From NCBI RefSeq assembly GCF_042682565.1, contig NZ_JBHUIC010000008.1: a stretch of DNA of 64,000 nucleotides. One strand, 5' to 3'. This stretch comes from Pistricoccus aurantiacus (lineage in GTDB: Bacteria > Pseudomonadota > Gammaproteobacteria > Pseudomonadales > Halomonadaceae). Under the pieces are notes generated by a model. The model saw only the letters and a list, made by a program, of their open reading frames with translations. It searched no databases and was not told where the DNA came from. Position numbers and translations under genes: made by a program. Below, piece after piece: positions 42,296 to 50,500 of this stretch (its first letter is position 1; each line of letters begins with the position of its first letter).

Positions 42296-43939
42296 ATGCG
42301 ATCCAAGCACGTCCGTAAAACGGATATTTCCACGGTAGTCCTGCACTGGGTATTGGTCATTACCCTGTTTTTCAGCCTCCTGACCGGTTTTCGTATCGCT
42401 ACGGACAGTCTCGAAGAGAACTGGGCACAAGCCATCAGCGGTATTCTTCTTCAAGGTGATGTCATTCAATGGCACAGCTGGTCCGCCATGGCATTGGGTA
42501 TCGTGATCATTGCCTATATCACCTTTTTGCTTCGGGCGCGGCTGCACAAGAGGATCGCTTTCGATGCCGAACAACGCCGTCAACTGAAAGCCGGCGATCG
42601 AGGCAAGCGCCTGAAAGCGCTGAACGTGCTTATCTATTGGATTTCCTTTTTCCTGCTTGGCGCCGCGGTGATCACCGGCTTGATCCTGTATTTCCTGCCA
42701 GGCCTGCTGCCTTATTGGATCGTCAGCAATACGCACCAGGTACTTGCCTGGCTGATCGTCGCCTATATGGCACTCCACGTCATCGCTCAGTTTGCCCAGG
42801 GCGGTGTCGCTCAGCTTCTGAAGATTCTCAATCCAACCGGCGCCTACGGAGCGGCGGCACTTACCGCCATCGTCGTGGCGGGCCTGGGAGCGGCGAGTCT
42901 CTACGCCCTCGACCGCAGCGCCGTGGATGAGCTTCCCGTATTGCAAACCGACGCTGCACCGACCATCGATGGCAAGGCGGACGACGAGGCCTGGAACGAA
43001 GCCCCGGCGGTAACGATCGCCACCAGCCGTGGAGTCAATACCCCGGAAGGAGAAGACGTCACCGTGCGCATGGTGCACGATGACAACACGCTTTATACCC
43101 TGTTCGAATGGTCGGACACGACTCGCAGCCGCAAGCATCTGCCGCTTGAGAAAACCGCGGAAGGCTGGCGGGTGATGCAATCCCAGTACGGCATCAACGA
43201 CGAAAACGATTTCTACGAAGACAAGTTCGGCGTCATGTTCGCGACGAACTCGGCGATTGCCGGCGCGGGCACGTCGCACCTCGGATCACGGCCGATCGAT
43301 GGCAAGCCGGCACCGGCCAACGGTCGCGGATTGCACTACACCACCGATGAATCCCTGGTGGACGTCTGGCACTGGAAATCCGTGCGTACCGGCGCCATGG
43401 GCCAGATCGACGACAACTACTTTGGTCCGCCGATGGAGCCCAATCCGGAAAAGGATCGCTATACCGGCGGCTATACCCAGGATCCCAAGACCGGCGGCGG
43501 CTACTCGGAAAACTGGGAAAAATTCGATACGGATATCATCACCCCCAAGCGCCTGCCCAAGGATCCGCAGATGATCGAGAAGCTTCAGCATGTCTCGCTC
43601 GATCCCGAGAGCGGCGATAGCGAGAGCGACATCTTCTGGATGGCCATGGAAGATACCGTGCCTTATAGCGAAGCGGCGGATGACTATCCGGTCGGCACCA
43701 TCATGCCCTCGGTGCTGCACGAAGGCGCGCAGCAAGGCGATCGAGGGGACGTGCGGGCCCAAGCGCAATGGAAGGATGGCCGTTGGACCCTTGAGGCGGA
43801 GCGGAAGCTCGATACCGGCTCGAAGTTTGATTTCGCGCTGAACGACGACACGCCGCTCTACATGTGGGTGGCGGTATTCGACCATACCCAGACCCGGCAC
43901 AGCCAGCATTTGCATCCGGTGCAGCTGGTTCTGCGCTGA
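42296..43939 (+). CDS. Cytochrome b561-like domain fused to ethylbenzene dehydrogenase-type haem domain
   Basis: The 547-residue protein has four to five helices in its first 220 residues with paired histidines in VLHWVLVITLFF, IQWHSWSAMALG, and SNTHQVLAWLIVAYMALHVIAQ, as in dihaem cytochrome b of the b561/NiFe hydrogenase type. The rest (about 225-547), beginning with PTIDGKADDEAWNEAP, is an ethylbenzene dehydrogenase gamma-like periplasmic haem-binding domain. It should pass electrons between the quinone pool and a periplasmic partner. ATG at 42296 is chosen because GAGG lies nine bases upstream; ATG 42281 and TTG 42263 are alternatives. A ferredoxin-type reductase gene follows after 45 bases. 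Confidence 0.85.
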   Translation: MRSKHVRKTDISTVVLHWVLVITLFFSLLTGFRIATDSLEENWAQAISGILLQGDVIQWHSWSAMALGIVIIAYITFLLRARLHKRIAFDAEQRRQLKAGDRGKRLKALNVLIYWISFFLLGAAVITGLILYFLPGLLPYWIVSNTHQVLAWLIVAYMALHVIAQFAQGGVAQLLKILNPTGAYGAAALTAIVVAGLGAASLYALDRSAVDELPVLQTDAAPTIDGKADDEAWNEAPAVTIATSRGVNTPEGEDVTVRMVHDDNTLYTLFEWSDTTRSRKHLPLEKTAEGWRVMQSQYGINDENDFYEDKFGVMFATNSAIAGAGTSHLGSRPIDGKPAPANGRGLHYTTDESLVDVWHWKSVRTGAMGQIDDNYFGPPMEPNPEKDRYTGGYTQDPKTGGGYSENWEKFDTDIITPKRLPKDPQMIEKLQHVSLDPESGDSESDIFWMAMEDTVPYSEAADDYPVGTIMPSVLHEGAQQGDRGDVRAQAQWKDGRWTLEAERKLDTGSKFDFALNDDTPLYMWVAVFDHTQTRHSQHLHPVQLVLR

Positions 43940-43984
43940 GCACAATAACAAGCCTCCGAACGACTCGTAGAAAGGTGGGGAAAA

Positions 43985-45073
43985 ATGGCGTTGAAACAAG
44001 TCAGCATAACTCAGTGGCCGCATCCGCTGACGGCAGCGAAAGCCACGCTGCTGGATACGGCACTCGAGGCCGGGGTGCCCTATCCTCACGATTGCCGCTC
44101 CGGAGAGTGCGGGCGCTGCAAGACGCAGTTGCTGCAAGGAGACGTTCATCATACGCCTTGCCTGACGGAGGCGTTGAGCCGGGAGGAACGCGAGCAGGGG
44201 CTTGTGTTGGCCTGCCGCTGCTATCCCAGGACGGATGTGCAGGTTCGCTGGCTTGAAGACGCCGCCGAGCCGGCGCCCTTTGCCCCCTGCAAGCAGATCG
44301 CTCGCGTGCAAGGGCTGGACCGGACCGCCTCCAACGTAAGTCGGGTGTGGCTTGCGTTGGATGATGGCCCCCTGGATTTCGCCGCGGGCCAATATGCGCG
44401 GCTAGGGTTCGACGATCTGCCGGTGCGCCCTTATTCCATGGCAAATAAAGCCGGGAATGACCTGATGGAATTTCATATCGGCCATCAGCCGGACGGGCAC
44501 GTCAGCGGCCATGTAGCGAAGCATCTACGCGAAGGGGACCGCGTTCATCTCGAGGGGCCTTTCGGCGATGCCTATCTGCGTAAAATCCATTCAAGCCGAC
44601 CCGGCCCGCTTATCGCCGTGGCCGGGGGGACCGGGCTTGCGCCGATGCTATCGATACTACGCACCGCTCTGGACGATCAACCCGAGACACGGGCTCGGCT
44701 CTATTTCGCCGTTCGGGATCACGAGGGTATCTACCTGGAAGAAGAACTGCTGAGACTTGCCAAAGCGCATGCGGGTCTGGAGATAAGAATCCTGCTCTCA
44801 CGCCCGGCTCGACCCGGCGCGGGTCACAACCGTCTCGTCCAGACCGGCTCCGTGCTGGAAGCCCTCGGCGAGGACTTCGATTCCCTGGCGGATTCCTGTC
44901 TCTACACCGCCGGCTCTCCGCGTCTGGTCGGCGCGGTCAAGGCATTGGCGACGGCGAAAGGCATTTCACCGGACGCCCTGCATTGCGACGCCTTCTGGAG
45001 TGCTCCCGCACCGCCCCGGGTTCGTCAGCGTATAGGGCTGACGAACCGCCTGGCCCGGCTATTTCGCTCCTGA
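43985..45073 (+). CDS. 2Fe-2S ferredoxin/FAD/NAD(P)H oxidoreductase
   Basis: This 362-residue reductase has an N-terminal plant-type ferredoxin domain with cluster ligands in CRSGECGRCKTQLL plus CRCYP (about 37-80), then an FAD domain with RPYSMAN (about 143-149) and EGPFG, and an NAD(P)H domain with AVAGGTGLAPMLSILR (about 210-225). The order is that of phenol hydroxylase P5-type and CDP-6-deoxy-glucoseen reductase-type enzymes. It moves electrons from NAD(P)H to a partner, perhaps the cytochrome b fusion encoded before it. A GGTGGGG stretch lies before the ATG. Confidence 0.9.
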   Translation: MALKQVSITQWPHPLTAAKATLLDTALEAGVPYPHDCRSGECGRCKTQLLQGDVHHTPCLTEALSREEREQGLVLACRCYPRTDVQVRWLEDAAEPAPFAPCKQIARVQGLDRTASNVSRVWLALDDGPLDFAAGQYARLGFDDLPVRPYSMANKAGNDLMEFHIGHQPDGHVSGHVAKHLREGDRVHLEGPFGDAYLRKIHSSRPGPLIAVAGGTGLAPMLSILRTALDDQPETRARLYFAVRDHEGIYLEEELLRLAKAHAGLEIRILLSRPARPGAGHNRLVQTGSVLEALGEDFDSLADSCLYTAGSPRLVGAVKALATAKGISPDALHCDAFWSAPAPPRVRQRIGLTNRLARLFRS

Positions 45074-45093
45074 CGCGAAAACCGGCGTTGCTC

Positions 45094-46473
45094 TCACGCC
45101 TTGTCGCTCAAGGTTCCCAGGTACACACCGCCGGGATCGTCCATCAAACCGTTGTGACCGAACGCCGAGATTTTACCCTCCACCTTGGCACCGAGGTTCT
45201 TCCATGTCAGGTTCGACGGCCCGCGATGCAGCTTGGCCCGCGTTTCGATATTGCCCACGTAACTCAGGTCGAAATATTCGGGGCTGGTGCCCTTGTAAAT
45301 ACGAAACGCCAGACCGGCGCCCAGTCGCAGGTTGGCGAGGCCGGCGCCGCGCAGCTTGCCGCGATAATTCACCACCCGCGTGTTCTTTCCATGAGTATGA
45401 AAAACCGCCCCGCTGTTTATGTTGATATTGCCGAACTGATAGTCCGGCTGCCCTTCCTCCATGTCGAGCATGATGAGATTGCCGGTACCCTCGGCGTGAA
45501 TCATGCCGATATCCACGCCCAGGGTGCGTGCGGACATCTCGATATGATTCTTCTGATTGCCTTCGGTGGTCAGCATGCGGATACGCAGCGAATTGGCGCA
45601 GCGCAGATCCACGTTGCAGCGCGGGGTATTGCCCTTGTGCGAGATGGTGTGCAGGTTGCCGATATCGAAACAGTTGACCTTCTGCTGAAGATGCCTGAAA
45701 GGCGGGTCGAAGGTGGCGAAGCCCCTCTCGCGAAAGTGGAAAGTGGTCACGCCGTCCGCAATGGAATTCCAGTGGAAAGTGGTACAGATGCCCGTACCGA
45801 AACCCCAAGTGGTGATGTCCTTCAAGGTCAGCCAGGGAATATAGCGTCCATAGATGCCGAAATCACACTTGTTCGTGTCGTCGATCAGCACGAATCCCTG
45901 CAGCACCTGACCGAACACCCGGTCGCCATCCGCTTCCGGCGTCTGCAGCCGGATGCCGGTTCTGCGGCCCTTGCTGTCCACGTACATCGGAAAACCTCTG
46001 ATACGAATATGCGGTGCAAACATGCCCCGACCTTGGCCGTAGCACACCAGCTTGGCTTCTCGCATCGACATGTCGATGCCGCGGGTTTCGTAACGGCCAC
46101 CAGGGGTCAAAAGGCAGGGCAGCCCGTCTTCCGCCGCCGCGGCGATGGCGTCGTTGAGGGCCTTGGTCGAATCCCGCCCCTGTCTGACGCCATAATCCTT
46201 TTCCGCATCCACCCCCACCAGATGCGCGATATTCAGCATGGGGCCCTGATGGATGGAGCCTTGATTCTGGTTCTGGTTCTGGTTCATGGAATTCTGATTT
46301 TGATCCACTGAACCGGGGTTCGGCCATGAGTGATCGGGAACCTCTACCCGGCTGGCGGACGAAAACGGCTGCGCATCGGCGGCTGTCCGGGCGACCTCCG
46401 GCGAGCCGCCTTCCTTGGCTGCCGCCTTCGCGGGATCGGTTACATAATCAAGCAGGTTCCGCAGGATACCCAT
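45094..46473 (-). CDS. Tailspike-like right-handed beta-helix protein
   Basis: This 459-residue protein has a helical N-terminus (MGILRNLLDYVTDPAKAAAKE), a low-complexity Q/N linker (DQNQNSMNQNQNQNQ, about 57-71) and a pectate-lyase/tailspike beta-helix domain (about 80-459) opening with EKDYGVRQGRDSTKALNDAIAAAAEDGLPCLLTPGGRYE. Such domains bind or cleave polysaccharides in phage tailspikes and in surface lyases. No phage structural gene is near and no secretion signal is visible, so its delivery is unexplained. AAAGGA lies about ten bases before ATG. It is convergent with the reductase gene. Confidence 0.75.
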   Translation of the reverse strand: MGILRNLLDYVTDPAKAAAKEGGSPEVARTAADAQPFSSASRVEVPDHSWPNPGSVDQNQNSMNQNQNQNQGSIHQGPMLNIAHLVGVDAEKDYGVRQGRDSTKALNDAIAAAAEDGLPCLLTPGGRYETRGIDMSMREAKLVCYGQGRGMFAPHIRIRGFPMYVDSKGRRTGIRLQTPEADGDRVFGQVLQGFVLIDDTNKCDFGIYGRYIPWLTLKDITTWGFGTGICTTFHWNSIADGVTTFHFRERGFATFDPPFRHLQQKVNCFDIGNLHTISHKGNTPRCNVDLRCANSLRIRMLTTEGNQKNHIEMSARTLGVDIGMIHAEGTGNLIMLDMEEGQPDYQFGNININSGAVFHTHGKNTRVVNYRGKLRGAGLANLRLGAGLAFRIYKGTSPEYFDLSYVGNIETRAKLHRGPSNLTWKNLGAKVEGKISAFGHNGLMDDPGGVYLGTLSDKA

Positions 46474-46675
46474 TGCAAATCATTCCTTTCGTTGGATTTC
46501 GCATCGATCGAGCTGAAGCTCTCCAACCCGACGATGGCGCAAAACCTTATGGATACCGTAATCGATGAGAATGTAAAGCGTATGGGGGAAAACTCAAACC
46601 GATCCAGGAAACGGGACCAGGAGATAGCTGAAAAAGAATGAGAACTAGCATCTAAGGAAGGATGATGACGATGAC
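46474..46675. other. Intergenic sequence left of the tRNA-like element
   Basis: About 200 bases upstream of the tailspike-like gene. Nothing is recognised; an open frame on the plus strand (46533-46641) could encode a 35-residue peptide but has no ribosome site. Its promoter for the tailspike-like gene should lie here. Confidence 0.4.
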
Positions 46676-46775
46676 CGGACTCGAACCGACATACTGTTTC
46701 CAGCGGCATCCCCATACGCCCGCAGCGCTCCCTTGGGGATTCCGAATCCCCTTTCCCGGCCGGCACGGCGGCGAT
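46660..46775 (-). other. tRNA-like sequence, not a functional tRNA
   Basis: Read on the minus strand, the segment has a perfect 17-base anticodon-arm-like hairpin (46735-46751, loop TTCGGAA), a long variable-arm-like stretch and a TPsiC-like arm GGTTCGAGTCC. The 3' part is followed by CATCGTC and lacks CCA, and no matching 5' acceptor strand is seen. It is probably a decayed or chimeric class II tRNA left by integration events. Confidence 0.4.
46676..46707. repeat. Near-copy of the tRNA-Leu 3' part, candidate att site
   Basis: These 32 bases match 60728-60759 inside tRNA-Leu at 31 of 32 positions, in the same orientation. The shared part covers the TPsiC arm and part of the long variable arm. 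The tRNA 3' end faces left, so integration at that end would place an island between 46.7 and 60.7 kb with this copy at the far end. No integrase is present, and similarity fades in the acceptor stem. Confidence 0.6.
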
Positions 46776-46885
46776 TTCAGCACCCTTCATTTTAGGCATT
46801 GACTTTCTAACATAAGTTAACTAAGCCTAGATATGTAGTCCTGTGTTTACGTGGTCTATAGGCCGCTGTATACGGAGTACATGCC

Positions 46886-47524
46886 ATGCCGCTTCCGTCG
46901 AAGGCTGTTTCATTTGAGCGCGCCGCTCTCCCCGCAGGTTTCAAAGCGGAGGGAATGGTCAAAACGCGCCAGTCGATAAAATCACCGGACGGGCCGATCG
47001 TCGATCCGATTTCGGGGCAGCGTTTCGTTTGCCTGGACGACCCTGACGACATCGATGCCCGGCGCATGCGCAACGATCCCGCCAAAGCCTTACTGCTCAC
47101 CCACCTGCGTATCGTATCGCCGCGGTCTGGCCTGCCCACGATTGGAGCCGATGGCGCGAAGCTGATCTGCCGAGACGTCCAGATCAAAAAGGGCAAGCGC
47201 CTGGTCTTTGCCTGGCACTTCATGGTGTGGGGCGACCTGCCGTGGAACGACTTTGCCTGCTTCGAAGCCATCCCCGACCATCAGGACGATTACGGCCTGT
47301 CGCTGCACGTGCTCATGGATCTCGCGGAGCTGGCCAATGGCGGCGCCCGGGCCAGCGGCTGGCGACTGTCGACCTGGACGGCCAACGCCGACTTTTCCGG
47401 CACCCTCGAATGGACCGTAGCCAACGGCCAGGTCATCAATGATCCCACTCTGATGCAGCCTGCGGTAGAGGCGTTTTCGAACCCGCCGGCGCTGCTGATC
47501 GACGATATTCGCGTGCTGGGCTGA
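46886..47524 (+). CDS. Hypothetical beta-sandwich-like protein preceding the multicopper oxidase
   Basis: This 212-residue protein has no signal peptide. Its middle, RLVFAWHFMVWGDLPWNDFACFEA (about 105-128), resembles the W-x-F...D-x-x-P-x-NDFAF core of jelly-roll domains in marine secreted adhesins. The end, SGWRLSTWTANADFSGTLEWTVANG and PALLIDDIRVLG, fits the last strands of that fold. So it is probably one free-standing carbohydrate- or protein-binding sandwich (inference). It lies 21 bases before the multicopper oxidase gene and should be cotranscribed. GGAG stands nine bases before ATG. Confidence 0.65.
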   Translation: MPLPSKAVSFERAALPAGFKAEGMVKTRQSIKSPDGPIVDPISGQRFVCLDDPDDIDARRMRNDPAKALLLTHLRIVSPRSGLPTIGADGAKLICRDVQIKKGKRLVFAWHFMVWGDLPWNDFACFEAIPDHQDDYGLSLHVLMDLAELANGGARASGWRLSTWTANADFSGTLEWTVANGQVINDPTLMQPAVEAFSNPPALLIDDIRVLG

Positions 47525-47545
47525 ACTCAACGGGAGGGTACGGCC

Positions 47546-50500
47546 ATGCCAAAGTCACCCAGGATTGGAACGGCCGGATGCCTGCTTCTGTTAGCCCTGA
47601 CGCTTCTCCTTGTCGCCTGCACGCCCCAGGACGAGCAGCCACAAGTTCGGCGGGTTGTCGCCGACGTCGTCGCCATCAATCAGCCCATTCAGTACAACCG
47701 GTTCGGCAGCATCAATCCCTGGGGCATGATGTACGCCCTGCGGCGAGACACCGTCGGTACCGAGCCCGGTGAGGCCGTCCTGCGCGACGGCAAGCGACCG
47801 CGGCCGCTGGTGCTGCGCGTGACCGAAGGCGACGAACTTGAAATCCGCTTTCAGAACCTATTGATGCCTTATACGGCAGACGACGATGCAACAAGCGAAC
47901 CCGCCGAGTTACAAGCGGAAGAGGCGGAAACAGCGGCGGCGGATGAGGGTTTCACCGTTCCGGACCCGCCCAATGACCCCCGCACGCGCCGCGCAAGTAT
48001 CGCGGTCGTCGGATTGACGAACCTTGACGGCAATGATGCCGTGGCAACCGGGCTGGTGGGCGTCGAGCCGGGCGGCCAGGCCGTATACCGCTTTCGTGCG
48101 GAAAAAGCCGGCGCCTATTTCTTCTCGAGCCTGGAAGCGATGGCCGGCGGCGAGGGTAATGGCGGCTCCCTGACCCACGGCATGTTCGGCATGGTGATTG
48201 TCGAACCCGCCGGCAGCCGGATGTATCGCAGCCAGGTGACCGCCGCCGAACTCGCCTGCGCGCGCGGCGCGGGACCGCAGGATTGCGGCGTGGCGGACGC
48301 CGGGCCGGGCTGGCTGGATTATGAAGCGAAGGACGCGGCCGGTGTGCCGATACTCAACATGCTTCAGGCGCACGACGATGGCACCCATGAAATCGTGCAC
48401 GGTGACCTGACGGCTATCATCGTCAATGACGAGGCAGCCGGGCGGGTCGGCCAGCCCGCCACATCGCTCGCGCGCAACGGTTCGACGGCGTGGCGCGAGT
48501 TCACCGTCATGTTCCACGACGAGCTGAAGACCGTGCACGCGGAGCCTTTCTCCATCTTCAACGAACCGCCCGCCGGGGACGAGGACGCCGCGGCGCGTCA
48601 CAAGCAGATGGTCGGCATTCGCGACGGCTTCGGGATCAATTACGGCGCCAGCGGCATGGGGCCGATCCTGCTCGCGAACCGTTTCGGCATGGGGCCGGCG
48701 AAGGACTGCGTCGACTGCGCCTACGAGGAGTTCTTCCTGCAGAGCTGGGCCAACGGCGATCCGGCGCTGTTGGCGCAATACTTGGACGACCCCAGTAACG
48801 TCTACCACTCCTATCTCGGCGACCGGGTGAAGTTCCACAACGTGCACGCCGGGCCCAAGGAAACCCATGTCTTTCACCTGCACGCGCACCAGTGGCTGTC
48901 GCAGAGGGATTCCGGCGACGCGAACTACCTCGATTCCCAGACCATCGCGCCGTTCCAGGCATTCAGTTACGAGATCTATTACGGCGGCACCGGCAACCGC
49001 AACCTGACCCCCGGCGACTCCATCTTCCACTGCCATCTCTATCCGCATTTCGCGCAAGGCATGTGGGCGCTCTGGCGCGTGCACGAGGTCATCGAGGATG
49101 GCTCCCGGCGACTGCCTGACGGCGGCGGAATGGCGGGCGATGAAGCCGTGGCCGGCATAGGCACCGATCCCGAGACCGGCGCCACGACCGGCGGAACGCC
49201 AATCCCCGGTCTCGTCCCGCTACCGGGCCAGGCGCTGCCGCCGGAACCCACCTATGTCGCCGAGGAGGGCGACGAGGCCATGCCCGGCTACCCGTTCTAT
49301 ATCGCGGGCAAGGCCGGCTTTCGCGCGCCGCAGGCACCGCTGGACATCGCCGAGGACGGCGGTTTGCCCCGGCATCTGACGCTCGAGGGCACGCGCACGC
49401 TCAAGCCGCTCGAGACCGCCCTCGACGAGGCGGACATGACCTTTCCCATCGAGACGGTGAAGCTCGAAATTTTACCCCAGGACGGTACACCGCTGGAAAA
49501 GGCGGCGATGGCATTCCATGCGACGCCCGGCGGCGTGCTCAAGACACAAAGCGTCGACGACCTGGACGACGCCAGCTCCTCCGCCGCGAATTTCCTGGTC
49601 AACGGCTTGCCGCCGGCGCCGGGAGCGCCCTTCGCCAATCCCTGTCCGGTCGACACGGGCAGCGCCTCGCACTGGATCAACGGCCTGCCCTCGCTCGCCG
49701 TGGATGCGGATCCCTCGACGCCCGCTTTCGATGAACGTCGCTACGACGTCTCGGCCATCGAACTCGAGCTAGTCGTCAACAAATACGGCTGGCACGACAA
49801 GCAGGCGCGCATCAACGTGCTCGACCGGCAGGTCGGCGAGTACGAAAATCGCACCCGCGCGGCGGATCCGTTCTTCTTCCGCGCGGCTTCCGGCGAGTGC
49901 ATCGCCTTCCGGCATACCAACCGCACGCCGGGCCAAACCTCCAAGGATGCCTTCCAGGTCGCGACGCCGGTCGACGTCATAGGCCAGCACATACACCTCG
50001 TGAAGTTCGACGTCACAGCGTCCGACGGCTCCGGCAACGGCTTCAATTATGAAGACGGCACGCTGGCGCGGGACCATATCGGCCACCTGCTCGAGGCCGC
50101 AAACGCGCCCGGCGGGACCATCGACTGGTCGCGCGTGCCCGGGGACGAGCGCCCGCTGGCGCTCAAGACCGACGGCGGCGAACCGGTCTATCAGTCCACG
50201 ATGCAGCGCTGGTGGGCCGACCCGCTGCTCGACGGCGAGGGCCAGGATCGTACGATCGCGACGGTCTTCACCCACGACCATTTCGGCCCCTCGACGATCC
50301 AGCAGCATGGGTTTTACTCGGCGCTGCTGATCGAGCCTAAAGGTTCGCAGTGGCTGAAACCCGACGGCACGCCGCTGGCCGACCCCAAGGGGCAGGCGGT
50401 CGGCACCCAGGCCATCATCGTGACGCCCGAAGACGCAGAGGTGACCGACAATCTCAAGGGCGCGCGGCGAGAGTTCGCATTGGCGGTGGCGGACTTCGCG

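Noticed and set aside
46330..46641. 103-codon plus-strand frame upstream of the tailspike-like gene
   Set aside because: Its first part is antisense to the tailspike-like gene start and the rest has no ribosome site or family.
46846..46874. TTTACG-N17-TATACG promoter-like pair before the oxidase operon
   Set aside because: The implied start of transcription would fall only a few bases before the start codon and remove the ribosome site of the first gene.
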